Of a stretch of DNA of 64,000 bases, positions 24,102-34,976 are shown in pieces (the first letter of the stretch is position 1; each line of letters opens with the position of its first letter). The notes under the pieces are model-generated. The model worked only from the letters and a program-made list of their open reading frames with translations, ran no database searches and was not told the origin of the DNA. Origin of the DNA: Pholiota molesta (taxonomy: Eukaryota > Basidiomycota > Agaricomycetes > Agaricales > Strophariaceae); assembly GCA_014925825.1 (NCBI GenBank), contig JACGCK010000108.1:1-64000 (forward strand). The letters are read 5' to 3'. The position numbers were made by a program, and so were the translations under genes.

Positions 24102-27100
24102 ATGGCGACATGGACACCCAACGAAGGGCAAGGCGGGGAATGGGTAAGGCGCATATATTCACTTTCTTTTTCCGTCTGACTTACATCTATCAAGTCCTTT
24201 TACTCGCCATTGTCGCCTACCATTTCGGATTCATCATATGCACCTGGGACGCTACGGCTGGAAATTGACGAGAGCGCAGCAGAGCCGTTTTCTGTAAGTC
24301 ATGCAACAGGCTATTCGAGACCCCAATGTTGTAATTGACTTCATGAATTTTCTGCAGACCAAATTCGCCGATTTATTTGACGACTTGGGTTTCCATATAG
24401 ATGCTGAAAATACTGCGACCGCTACCCCCGATCATAATACTATTTACGATATTGAGGTATGTCGATCCTCCTTCACTTATTTCGACAAGATTTTGATGAG
24501 CAACAAGAATTTTTCCGATATGAAGGACCTCGTCCCTGGATGGCGATATCCTGAAAATGAGGTTTGTTGCAAACGATTGTATCATATGACTGCGCATTGC
24601 TGACTTCCAGGGATATTTACCAGGAGATTGTCGTTTTGTCGTCGAAGAGGCGAGCTCCTCGTGGATTACCGACCATCCTCGAAGATCATGGAGAGTCGCG
24701 TTGTTCCATTACGGTAAGCTTTGCACTCTTTTATATTGAACGATCTCTTTCCTGACTGATGGTTTTATAGCCAATCGCTGCTCTTTCCGACTTTGAATTC
24801 GAATTCGACGCGTTCGATAGGCTATCGAGATCCGGGACTACAGCAAACGCCACTGTATGCATCCGCCGCGATAATGGGAACAAATACATTATCAAGAGGA
24901 AACGAGCTGCTAGGAATGCAATGTGGCCTGAACAGTCTATTCTTGAAACATTGACGAATATCGAGGCCACGTTTGTGTCAAAATTATGTTGGTCTTTTCA
25001 TAGCGGAGAGCATATATACATCGTCACGGTAAGGTATTTCTTCTGTTTTACTGGCGCCAGGGCGCTGAACAACCTTGATGATTAGGATTGTCTTCCTGAG
25101 AACAATCTTATGGACCTGATCCGGGAATACGGTCCGTTGGGAACTCAACATGCTACATTTTATGCGTCTGAATTGGTGAATATATGTTCTCCATGAATTC
25201 CCAAGGTGTACTGTCATTGCTTATCACCTGCTCTTGCACCTAGGCAGTTGCGATTTCGAGCTTACACGATGCTGGTATCATACACAGAGATATAGAGCCA
25301 CGAAATATCAAGCTCGATACCCAAGGCCATATCATGCTCGTAAACTTCGGACGCGCAGAGTTCACTGGAGAGGCTACTGCTGGTACACAGCGTGCTGCTA
25401 TTCCACCCGACTTGGATTGCGTTTCGACAGTTTGTCATGCACCTGAATTTCTGCTCGGTTGGAACCATGACGCTGCTGTGGACTGTTGGTCGTTCGGCAT
25501 GTTGCTGTACTATATGGTTTTTGGAATGGTATTTATGCTAATGTTCCGTGATCGTTCACTTCGCTGATGGATCTTTTTTCTTTCAGCACCCTTTTGGTGG
25601 TAGGCAAGGCGCGGAGGACGATTATGCTTGGGTTTATGACCAGATTATCCGCTCGGAAATTCCAACGGAGTCTTTGCGCCTCGTTCATCCTATGGCGCGT
25701 GATTTGATACTGAAGGCAAGTCACCTCATCGCTTGGTCTATGAAATTAAACGTGTGATTGAACTGCGATGTAGTGTCTTGAACGTAATCCTGCTATGAGA
25801 TGGGACATGGAGCAGATCAAATCGCATCCATACTTTATTTCTGTGTATGTTTGTCCCTTGAGTCCTTTACTAGATGGTCTGTTCCTCCAGCATTCTATGC
25901 TAATTTTAGAATTTTATCTCCAGCGATTGGAAGAAAGTGTCGTCTATGCAAATAGAAGGTATGTATTTGAATGTCTTTTTGCTTCCAACGCAATCGCGTG
26001 CTTATTATTTACAAGTGCCAACCCTTCGGAAAGCGCCAACGATGTCGCCAAAAGCCTTTTCTCCCGAGATGCCAGGTGACCATCGCCGCCATTCGTCGTC
26101 AAGTCTTCCATTCGTCAGTCACGATGCCCCGAGAAGGACTCCAACTCATCAGCGCGCACAATCTGTCCATAAATCAAGTACGCATACCTCAGAGTCACAT
26201 CGCGACGATACCTCATCGTTTTCCCGACTCTTTGCGCCTCTTGCACGTGTCGAGGCGCCGGCGTTACCGAACTTGTTCAACCCGCTTAGTCGTGCTATGG
26301 ATGTTTTGCAGGAAGACGAACAGCTGTCGATAACTGAAGTGAATGGACACGGCCCGGAGATCGTCTGCGAGCGCCGTTCCGTGGATGCGCATCGTGATAA
26401 CCGTGCCTCCCAGTTTTGGGACGATCTGGACAAAGAAGCAGAAACATCAGCCGTCTCTATCAATTCTCTGGAATTTGGCACTACCACGGGCTTGCCGTAT
26501 TACAAGGCGCCCAAGCTTCGCAAGTATCGATCTGCGATTCAGTCTCGCAGTCGCTTGTTCAATGTCAGTACGGCGTCTTTCCAAAGCAAATTGCAGAGGA
26601 AGCCACGTTCGACTGGGGCTCTTCGTCAACCGCGGCCAGTGGAGGTTATCGAGAATCTGCCGCTTGGTATCCACCAGATTGGGAGCGGCATAGGGTTTAA
26701 ATATAGTTTGCCAGCGGCGGTACCGTCGAAGGTTTCTATTTCGTCTTTTGCTCCGTCATGTCACCTTTTTCAGCGAGGATTCTCGGCGCTTAATCTTGGG
26801 CTTACGCTCGGTGGCTCTCCTAAAGCCAAAGCGAAACCTATGAGTCCTTCTGCTTCTCGGTCGCCGTTGAATGCAACGGCGACAATAAGCCCTCAAGCCG
26901 ACCAAGTCCAGGAGATTGGGAACGGTACTTTCATTCGGGAGATGTGTCAGTCTCCTTCTTGGATCCTTTCTCCGCCTGATAGTCTCCCTTCGCCTCTGGC
27001 TCTTGTAAACTCTCCGGCATCATCTGGGTCCGAGCCTCTTTCACCTGCAACGCTGGTCGATGCTATTGAGGACGAGGATTACCATGTCAATATCACCATC

Positions 27101-27256
27101 CCGAAGAACCTGGAGCTCGAGCTTGATTTCCCGCTTTCGACCTGGGCTCCGACTTCTACGCTGCGACTTGTTCCTCAGTCTCCGTCTGCTTCCAAGCTTC
27201 CTTGTCTTGATTCTGGCGATACTTCGATCTCGATCTGTACAGACACCACTGGATAG
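24102..27256 (+). CDS. AGC-like protein kinase with degenerate catalytic motifs
   Basis: About 12 exons from MATWTPNEGQGGEW to a stop at 27256, about 829 residues. The N-terminal part (24102-24770) shows no known domain. The kinase domain follows: a loose Gly-loop region, an ATP-site Lys in NKYIIKRKRA, hinge YIVTDCLPENNLMDLIREYG, catalytic loop IIHRDIEPRNIKLD, metal site MLVNFGRAEF, CHAPEF, and VDCWSFGMLLYYMVFGMHPF, ending HPYFISVDWKKV, as in AGC kinases. The HRD Asp and following Asn are present, but the usual Lys after HRD is Glu and the DFG Asp is Asn, so activity is doubtful. The last exon (26016-27256) adds a 413-residue Ser/Pro-rich tail with no fold. The exon ending near 24713 is out of phase by one base as written. 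One intron uses a GC donor (25716). Confidence 0.75.
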
Positions 27257-27512
27257 TGTTTTGTGTGACCTGTATCTGTTATTTTATTTGTATTGTTTTA
27301 CACTACTGTTTCGATTTGTACAATTGTGATATAATCGGTGAATACACTGGCACCGTAATTCATTTAGCCGCTGGCTGCGCAAAAATGCTTGTGGAAAGGC
27401 CATGCTGCGCGCTGGTACCTGCTCTTCGTCGCAATACCAGGCCTTGTTCCTTTTCCTTCTTGCGACTGTACCGTCTATCCTGTGCTCTCAGTTGTTAGGT
27501 GTGGAATGGTTG
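27168..27512. repeat. Left copy of the kinase-3'/MYND-3' junction duplication
   Basis: This runs from the last codons of the kinase gene through its 3' flank and into a decayed copy of the 3' end of the MYND-finger gene. It aligns with 33134-33531 in the same orientation. Shared words include tttgtgtgacctgta, attttatttgtat, tttcgatttgtacaa, caccgtaattcatttag, aatgcttgtggaaaggccat and caataccaggcct. The MYND part here lacks about 60 bp and has lost its frame, so it is a pseudogene fragment. Confidence 0.85.
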
Positions 27513-28192
27513 GTTATTGAAATGTACACTGCGGTCTGCGCTTCGCAAAATTAGGCTGAACGGAATGAAACAAAATCATTGAGTTTTCTTCCTTATTTAT
27601 TGGTATCAAATAAACATAAGTTTGTACTTAAGATACTAGACAAACATTCAAGCTTCAAGCTTCCTGTTTTGGCTAATTATAACTTTGGGCCTTGAGGCCG
27701 CGTACATAGGGCCGCGTCTGTGGGACTGATGGCAATCCGTGGCAATGTAAGTTCGGCATTGACAAGTCTATTTTTGGTGTGAGAACCTCATCAATCAATT
27801 AATCATTCTTGATTTTCCCTCTTCCAGCCAACTTCCAGCTGTTAGACGTCTCTTTGATTTTCTGGGTCGTCAACCGATTGCGACCTTCAACTTAGTTTAC
27901 ACCCACAAGTTGGTACTGAATCCTCTGTCAAACCATCGTCTATACATGACAAGAATGATGATTCGAAATAGTCACATCACTTCCCATTACCAAAACTGTC
28001 GTGAACTGTCTAAGTAAGTTTGTTTTGATTTCCCTTCACTTGTATTCTAAAAACGCACCGCACAGCATTAACTTGGAAGCACCTTACGATTGCGGCATGG
28101 GGAGGCATGTTCGCTCAAAGGCCGCCTTACAATAAACAGTTGGACGCAGGTACGATACGACCCCACTCCACCCTCAGCTCAAACTCCAAACG
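27513..28192. other. Upstream region of the NLR gene
   Basis: About 680 bp with no open frame. It contains a caagcttcaagcttc repeat at about 27648-27663. It is the first unique sequence inside the apparent insertion and presumably carries the NLR promoter. Confidence 0.45.
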
Positions 28193-31100
28193 ATGTTCTC
28201 GAAGAAATTCAATTTTAAAAACATCAAGTGGGTGAGGAAAAAGCCTCGCCCATCGCAGCCAAAAACACCCGAACAACCACTGGCTTCCCTTCCTCTCCAA
28301 CACGACCCTTCCCCAACATCTCATGGTGATGGAGCAGCAAATCCGGTCGGCGATGCCAATCGAGTAGATCCTATAGCCAATGACTCAGAGGAGGATGAAT
28401 CGTCCTCTTCAGCGTGGAAAACAGCAAAGAGAGCTGCGACGTTGGCATTAACGCTTGCTCAAACCGCTCTTGATGGTCTTCCCATTCCAGGCGCAAAGGG
28501 CGCAATTGGTAGTGTGCTGCTTATTATGCAAACAATCGACGTATGTGTTCCATAACAACATTTGCACCCAACCAACTCTCAAACAAGCACCTCCTTAGAA
28601 AAGCAATTCGAATGCAGAATCACTTCGAGATTTAGAAAAGCATGTTGCTGAGTTGCGCACAGAGGTTCTTCAGCCCCTCGTTGGAATAGATCGTACAGAC
28701 ATCCCGATGGATCTCCAGACAGACCTTGAATCTCTTACGAAGTAAGAGCGTATATTATTATCATATAATATCTTAAATTTACTCGACTCCATTTAGTACG
28801 CTACAAGAACTTGGAAAAGTCTGGAATTCGCGGCAAAATCGAAGTGCGCTGCGTAAAGCCATTGATGCTGCCCAAGATGAAAACGACCTACAAGATTTTA
28901 GTGAGGGAATCAAGAGAGCAACTGATCGGTTCCAGGTGCATTTCCAAATAATCTACGCAGCATATTAGAATTAATATCTGAAATTACTCAGCTCAGCGGA
29001 AATATTCAAACGCGCCTAGCCAATGCTCGCCAAGAACAAGCTCTCGAGCAAATTAAACATTCCATGGCTGTAAGATATCTTTATATTTACTTACATACCT
29101 TCAGCATCGTTGATTCTTTTTTTTCTGCATGTAGATAAACCAACTACCACGCGCAAAAGAGGCATCCTTCAATTCTGGAAGAGCCGGAGCCCCATCCCTC
29201 TGTTTTGCCGGAACTCGAACAGCCATTATGAAAGTCATCGGAGATTGGCTTAAGGATGAAGCTCAACCGGACCTATTCTGGCTCAATGGCTTGGCAGGAA
29301 TTGGGAAATCTACCATCGCAAAGACAATCTCAAAATATGCTAATGAGCATGAAATGTTGGGCGGGAGTTTCTTCTTTTCCCGTGGTGACCAAGCGTTGAG
29401 TGATGGTAGATTGGTCTTTCCTACTTTAGCTTTTCAGCTGGCTCAGTACGATCCTGCGTTCAAGCGGAGCCTCGGAAAAGCATTAGAAGGAAACGCGGAT
29501 TATGGTTATGAAGCTACACCAATTCAACTCGATAAACTTATCATTACTCCCCTTCGCGAATCAAGCACACGAAGGAAAATCCTTCTTTTTGTCGTCGATG
29601 CTCTTGATGAATGCTCGTCGAAGAAAGAAGCAAAGCGATTAATAGAACTGCTGCTGGCGCAGTCCAAACAATTTCCGTTCATCTTTCGAATTTTTATCAC
29701 CAGTCGTCCAGAAAATCATATTCGGTCAGTTCTCAACAAAGAAAGCAACATCGCGAAGATTGTCCTGCACGATATCGAGGACTCCATTGTTCGTAACGAC
29801 ATACATTCTTATCTCAAGGAAGAGCTAAGCAAGATACCCAGTGAACTAGAAGTCAACGTGGGCCCCAATTGGCCCAAGGACGCCGACCTGGACGCAATTG
29901 TTGATAAATCAGGAAAATTCTTCGTCTACGCCTCTACCGCGATCAAGTTCATTGGGAAAGATCCTCCACGCGATCCACAGCGTCACCTTGAGATCCTGCT
30001 TGGTATTCGACAGACTACTAATGCCAAACTTTTGCCTTACCTCGATCTTGACAACTTATATCTGGCGGTACTTCGCAATGCATTTCCAGACGAGAGCGAT
30101 GACGACGTTGTGGAACGATTCCGCTGGGTCGTGGGCTGCATCGTTCTAATGCTGGATCCGCTGTCTATGGAGGCCCTCGGGCGATTCACAAATACATCTC
30201 CTGATGACATAGAGCGGACGCTCTATCATCTCCACTCCGTTATCATTTCGCCGACTTCATACCAAGAAGCCCCACATATTTATCATCCTTCTTTTCGAGA
30301 CTTTCTTACTGAACGATGCAGCGACGACATGTTTGCAATTGTTCGTGTCCAACAGGAGAGGCGGCTACTCCTTCGATGTCTCGAATTGATGATGGAAACC
30401 CTAACTCGAGATGTAGCAAAAATCGGCGATTATTGGCGCAAAAATAACGAAATCGATGACTTGCGAGCTAAGACAGATGAAGCCCTGACCACCGAAGTTC
30501 AATATTCTTGTATAAATTGGTCATCTCACCTGCTTGTCTTGGAAAAGGATGATGAAGAATTATCAGCAAAGTTGGACGAGTTTGCCTCTGTCCGTTTGCT
30601 TAACTGGTTCGAGGCCATGAGTCTTCTAGATGCGACTTCGACGGCAGTATCCATTATGCGAAATGTCCACGAGTGGGCGGTGGGTACTTTCCTAAAATTT
30701 TGTCGGAAATTTTGGCTCACAATTGCACTTATCATTTCTAGGTGCGTTCAAGTTCCAACAAACATTTAACTACCCTGTTCTATGACGGATATCGCTTTGG
30801 TCTCTCTCATCAAGTTATTATCGAAAAAGGCGCATTGCAAGTGTATCGAACCGCACTCCCATTTACTCCACACGACACACTTCTCTATCAGACATATCAA
30901 TCGGAGATATACGATTCAATGGACGTTCTCCATGGTATTGCTTCCAAGTGGTCACCTCGCCTCAGTACTGTATATCCCGGCAATGGCCATCCCATATCGG
31001 TTGCTTATTCCCCAAATGGCCAATACTTTGCAATAGGTCACAGCTCCTCATGGATCTCAGTATGGGATAGTGTTTCCTGTGTCTGTGTGATGACGTTCCA

Positions 31101-32546
31101 GCACTTTGAAGGCCCTAGTGAAACTTTTCCGTTAGCTTTTACAACAGATAACCTACATCTGGTGTCAGGCCACGACAACGCGACGATGTACCTTTGGGAC
31201 ATATTATCGGGCGCATCAACTATCACGTTCCACGGGCATACGCAGGTTATCAACTCACTTTCTATATGCCCGAAGACATCGGTTCTTGCTTCTGCATCTA
31301 CCGACACCACTATCCGGATCTGGAATACTGCCTCAGGTTTATGTACGGCTACTCTTACACGTGGCGAGGCCCCAATATTGGCTGTCGTTTTCCTCCCCGA
31401 CGGATCTCAACAGCTTCTTTCTGGATCAGGCGATAAACAGATACTTTTGTGGGATGTTGCAAAATGTACTGTTTTGCGCACCTTCGAAGGCCACGAGAAG
31501 CCTGTACGCACCTTGTCCATCTCGCTGGACGGGTTGCGATTCGCTTCCGGTTCCGATGACCGTACAATCAAAGTCTTCTCGCTATCTGATGGTCAAGTTA
31601 TTGCGACCTTTGGGCTTTCAAACTCTGTGACCTCCGTGGCTTTCTCTCCTACGGATCCATCGCGTTTAGTTTCAACCGGGCCTCAAGATCAGTTCATGAG
31701 AGTTTGGGATATAGATTCAAAGACGCTTGTGATAACTTTGAGGGGGTCGATTTCAGGGATTGCATTTTCGCCGGATGGTAAAAACCTGCTTTCAGGTGAG
31801 ATTTCTCGACAACCATCGAAAAAATAATGCTCACTCATGCATGACTATTAGGTCATCAGGATGGCACTTTCCGAGTCTGGGATGCTATTGCGATATCTGA
31901 TGTCGAAGACACAAACGATCATGTTGGTTGGGTACACGCTCCAACTTTCAGTCCCGATGGACGCTTTTTGGCTACCGGAGGAGATCATGTCGAAAGACTG
32001 GTCAAGATTTGGGATGCCGTTACTGGCAAACATCTGCGCAATCTGGTGGGCCATGAATGGGCCGTGTCGGCGCTTGCATTCTCCCTAGATGGGTCGAAGC
32101 TTGCTTCGGGCAGTGGAGACTACAGCGCAAGGGTTTGGGATGTGCAGTCTGGAGAGCAGATCGCCATTTTGGAAGATCACGACAACTACGTGAAGGGCAT
32201 AAATTTCTCGGAAGACGGTACACATGTTGTCACCCGCACGGACGACAGGACGTATATTTGGAGTCTGGAACAGCCAGGGACATTGATCAGCTCCATCTCA
32301 GATGCAAATTCAAGTCCTTCGAATGTCATGGGCGGTGGGAGCAATGGTTATTATTTTTATATGGGGGGCGAGCATTTGGTGTATATGAGATACAAGAACG
32401 GACCAGCAAGAAGAGTCGGAGGGATATCAGAGGAGTTTCGTATTGGAGGATTTGCATTCCAGTCCGACCGAGTGGTATTTGTGGACGTCAGCGGCTCGGT
32501 TCTCATCCTCGACGTTTCGAGGCTGAAGAAAGAATTGCGCACGTAA
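28193..32546 (+). CDS. NACHT-WD40 protein (fungal NLR/STAND receptor)
   Basis: Seven exons (28193-28540, 28599-28741, 28797-28935, 28992-29069, 29135-30679, 30742-31795, 31852-32546) join in frame to 1,333 residues. The N-terminus is basic, then acidic and disordered, followed by a helical region (about residues 80-236) beginning AATLALTLAQTALDGLPIPG. I do not recognise a HET, HeLo or enzymatic effector there; it resembles N-terminal helical domains of basidiomycete STAND proteins. NACHT ATPase: Walker A GLAGIGKSTIAKT near 286 and Walker B LLFVVDALDECS near 400, then FRIFITSRPE and a winged-helix-like HPSFRDFLTER. The C-terminus (about 830-1333) has about ten WD40 repeats, e.g. LSISLDGLRFASGSDDRTIK and LAFSLDGSKLASGSGDYSAR. 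Such proteins act as signal-sensing oligomerising switches in fungal self/non-self recognition. The specific role here is unknown. It sits between duplicated flanks. Confidence 0.95.
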
Positions 32547-33133
32547 CTTGTAAATGATTCAGGCTTATCACGATCTTAGTCGTTGTTGAATAGCTTTATA
32601 TTAGCGATGGTTTGAATATCGTGGAGATTCCAAATGCAACAAGTGAAAAGGCTAGTTGTCTGTCGTCCCTGCAGGCGCTAGTTTTGCAGCATGGCAGGCA
32701 TCCCACTACACCCACTGCAAGGCAGGGTGGACGGGCCTGGATCCGTGCTCTTCTTGGCGATTATAGAAGGGGCGATCGCGCCGAAAAGAGTGCCCAGAGG
32801 CTAGCATGCAAGAAGCCACATAAAGGGCTGCAGGCGTTGAGCGAAGGCCTGGAACACGCCATGCAGTAGGAGAGGCTGAGATTCAAGAAGGCTGAAGCTT
32901 TGAAGAGCTGAGATGGCGCAAACATGGAACCATTGCCAAACAGCAAGACTTTAATGCGGAAGTTGCCGAGCCCCCAGGCTGCAATCAGGTTCGATATCAT
33001 GGTCGAGGCATTCGGAACCATTTCTCAAGGCATTTAGCGATAGAAGAAGAATTTTTTTTTCTGCTTCTATGTAGATCGCATTCAAAGCGACTTCTCCATT
33101 GTGGTCAGTTTTACTCAATCTACACCCAATTTA
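32547..33133. other. 3' flank of the NLR gene inside the insertion
   Basis: About 590 bp with no supported gene; one 85-codon frame (32612-32869, plus) has no family signal. A nine-T run lies near 33051-33060. I see no terminal inverted repeats or transposase. Confidence 0.45.
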
Positions 33134-33531
33134 CACCTGTTGCTCAACATCTGCCTTGATTATGGTGATACTTCAATCTCAATCTATACAGGGACCACTA
33201 GATAGTAATTTGTGTGACCTGTACCTAATATTTTATTTGTATTTTTTTACACCACTCTTTCGATTTGTACAACTATGATATACACACTGGCAGTAAATAC
33301 AAATTCACCGTAATTCATTTAGCAGCTGTGCAGAAATGCTTGTGGAAAGGCCATGCTGCTCGTTGGTGCTCTTCATTGCAATACCAGGCCTTTCGACACT
33401 TGCCGCATCTCTTGAGGTCTTGATCTCTGGGCGGCCCACCGCAGTGGCCACACCAAGGTACCTTTTTGCGGTTGTCCCACCTATCTTTTGCTCTTTGCGC
33501 AACTTCTTTAAGCCAATCGTTGTTGGGTGTG
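33134..33531. repeat. Right copy of the kinase-3'/MYND-3' junction duplication
   Basis: It begins with a decayed copy of the kinase gene's last codons (cttgattatggtgatacttc matches cttgattctggcgatacttc at about 27208), runs through the shared 3' flank and continues into the intact 3' end of the MYND gene. The core of about 75 bp is roughly 88 percent identical to the left copy by eye. Here the kinase part is the fragment and the MYND part is intact, the reverse of the left copy. Confidence 0.85.
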
Positions 33532-34343
33532 GTATGTGCCCTTACTCGGCTGCTTATTTTGGCATCGTCGAAAGTACTGTACTCTGCGAATTTATCAAGG
33601 CGTTTGAGGTACTGCTGTACTGGTTCAAGTACGAAGAGTCCTTTGCCTTTAAATCCGCGGCCTACGTCGCCGAATTGTAGGGACGCGAGGTCGAGAATTG
33701 TGTCTGTATCAGAGCCGGGCGAGGGGAATCCGAGGACGGCGTGCACAGACGACGATTCGCTGCCAGTGATATATACTGTCGAGCTTGGGCGCACCATCGA
33801 CAAGTTCATCGCGCGCGGTCCGAGCAGATCCATTTCGATAATGACCCGGTCGTCCGCCAGGGTGGTGTATTCCCTGACTTTATTGTCGGGGCCGTCGAGG
33901 GTGCGTATGCGCACGCGGGTGTAGTGCGGAAAGAGGTCGATGAAGTTCTGGAAGAGCGTCACTGAGCAGAAGCAGCCGTCGTGGTTGCGCACCTGCCAGT
34001 AGTATGTCTCCAGCTGCGCCGGCGTCAGCGCGCGCAGGGCGGGCGACGTGGACGCGGGGTCGGGGAGCATGTTGGTCGGTAGGTCCGGCTCCGCGCGCGC
34101 TTGAGGGGTCTTCGGTGTCGTTCTGTCGAATACGAATCCTGTGCGCGGGACCGTGGCGTCGTGCCATTCCGGTGCCGGGATGAGGACGGTCTTGAAGTCG
34201 CTGCCGGGGGGAGCGACTTCGCGCAACTTGGCGTAGCGGAAGCGCGGCTCGGTCGATGCGCGCTCGTAGTTGAGGAGCAGCGCGATGTCGTGCAAGTCGA
34301 GCACGGTCTCTTCGTAGGTGGTCGTTGCGGGGGCGTCCGACAT
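33315..34343 (-). CDS. MYND-type zinc-finger protein
   Basis: A single exon of 342 residues from MSDAPATTTYEETVLDLHDI; the same frame is open upstream to an ATG at 34538, which I judge less likely because that stretch is non-conserved-looking and close to the promoter. The N-terminal 290 residues have no known domain (QNFIDLFPHYTRVRIRTLDG and SSLHAVLGFPS-like segments). The C-terminus is a MYND finger: WCGHCGGPP, LKRCGKCRKAWYC, EEHQRAAWPFHKHFC, with the C-x2-C, C-x2-C, C-x3-C and H-x3-C pattern. MYND fingers mediate protein contacts. Many basidiomycete genomes carry large MYND families of unknown role. Its 3' end was duplicated 6 kb to the left. Confidence 0.88.
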   Translation of the reverse strand: MSDAPATTTYEETVLDLHDIALLLNYERASTEPRFRYAKLREVAPPGSDFKTVLIPAPEWHDATVPRTGFVFDRTTPKTPQARAEPDLPTNMLPDPASTSPALRALTPAQLETYYWQVRNHDGCFCSVTLFQNFIDLFPHYTRVRIRTLDGPDNKVREYTTLADDRVIIEMDLLGPRAMNLSMVRPSSTVYITGSESSSVHAVLGFPSPGSDTDTILDLASLQFGDVGRGFKGKGLFVLEPVQQYLKRLDKFAEYSTFDDAKISSRVRAHTTPNNDWLKEVAQRAKDRWDNRKKVPWCGHCGGPPRDQDLKRCGKCRKAWYCNEEHQRAAWPFHKHFCTAAK

Positions 34344-34976
34344 TGTGTATGGGTGATGGAGATTTGGAAGTCCTAGATTATTGCGCCTAAGGAACGAGAT
34401 TTGACCTTCTGTGGACTGATATTTAAGTACTGGGACTTTATCTTGAGCTTGGACCCGAGGGCCACAACGTGAAACAAGGAACTGTACAAAGAGATGGACA
34501 GAGGACTGAACAAAGGAGTGAAGTTGCGAAAAATGCAAGGTAAATATGAGTCAACCCAAGGACAGCCTTATTTAGAAACTGCTAATTAAATTTGCGCTAT
34601 ATATAGTTGCACAGCATCACATGATCGCCCATTACGCCGGGCCCGGCCGCCCGGGCGCTTCTTTCAAAATGGAATTTATACGCGATGTAAAGCCCTACAC
34701 TTTCAAGCAAACTGTTGACGCCTTGAAACGCATCTCTAGCTCAAGCTGCTCAACTCGACAGGAGCTTTCATGTCCGGGTCGTGAGTAGCCGGACCCGGAA
34801 TGTCACCGCACGAGTATGTTCTCGGCAACGGCCGCCTTGAGTACTTCCTCGTGACGTAAACATCAATAGACCGGCTACCGAATCCACTCTAGACTAAACT
34901 CTCAAATGATCAGCAGCTATTTTTTAGCTTCCTTCCTCCTCCATCATCACCATCTAGCATTTCGCGTGGTCGCGTT
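34344..34976. promoter_or_regulatory. Divergent upstream region, MYND gene / transporter-like gene
   Basis: 630 bp between divergent starts. It contains a very GC-rich word (gggcccggccgcccgggcgc at about 34638-34657) in otherwise mixed sequence. No TATA box is placed. Confidence 0.45.

Noticed and set aside
28193..32546. NLR inserted as a retrocopy
   Set aside because: The gene keeps six introns and there is no poly-A tract at its 3' end, so movement was by DNA.
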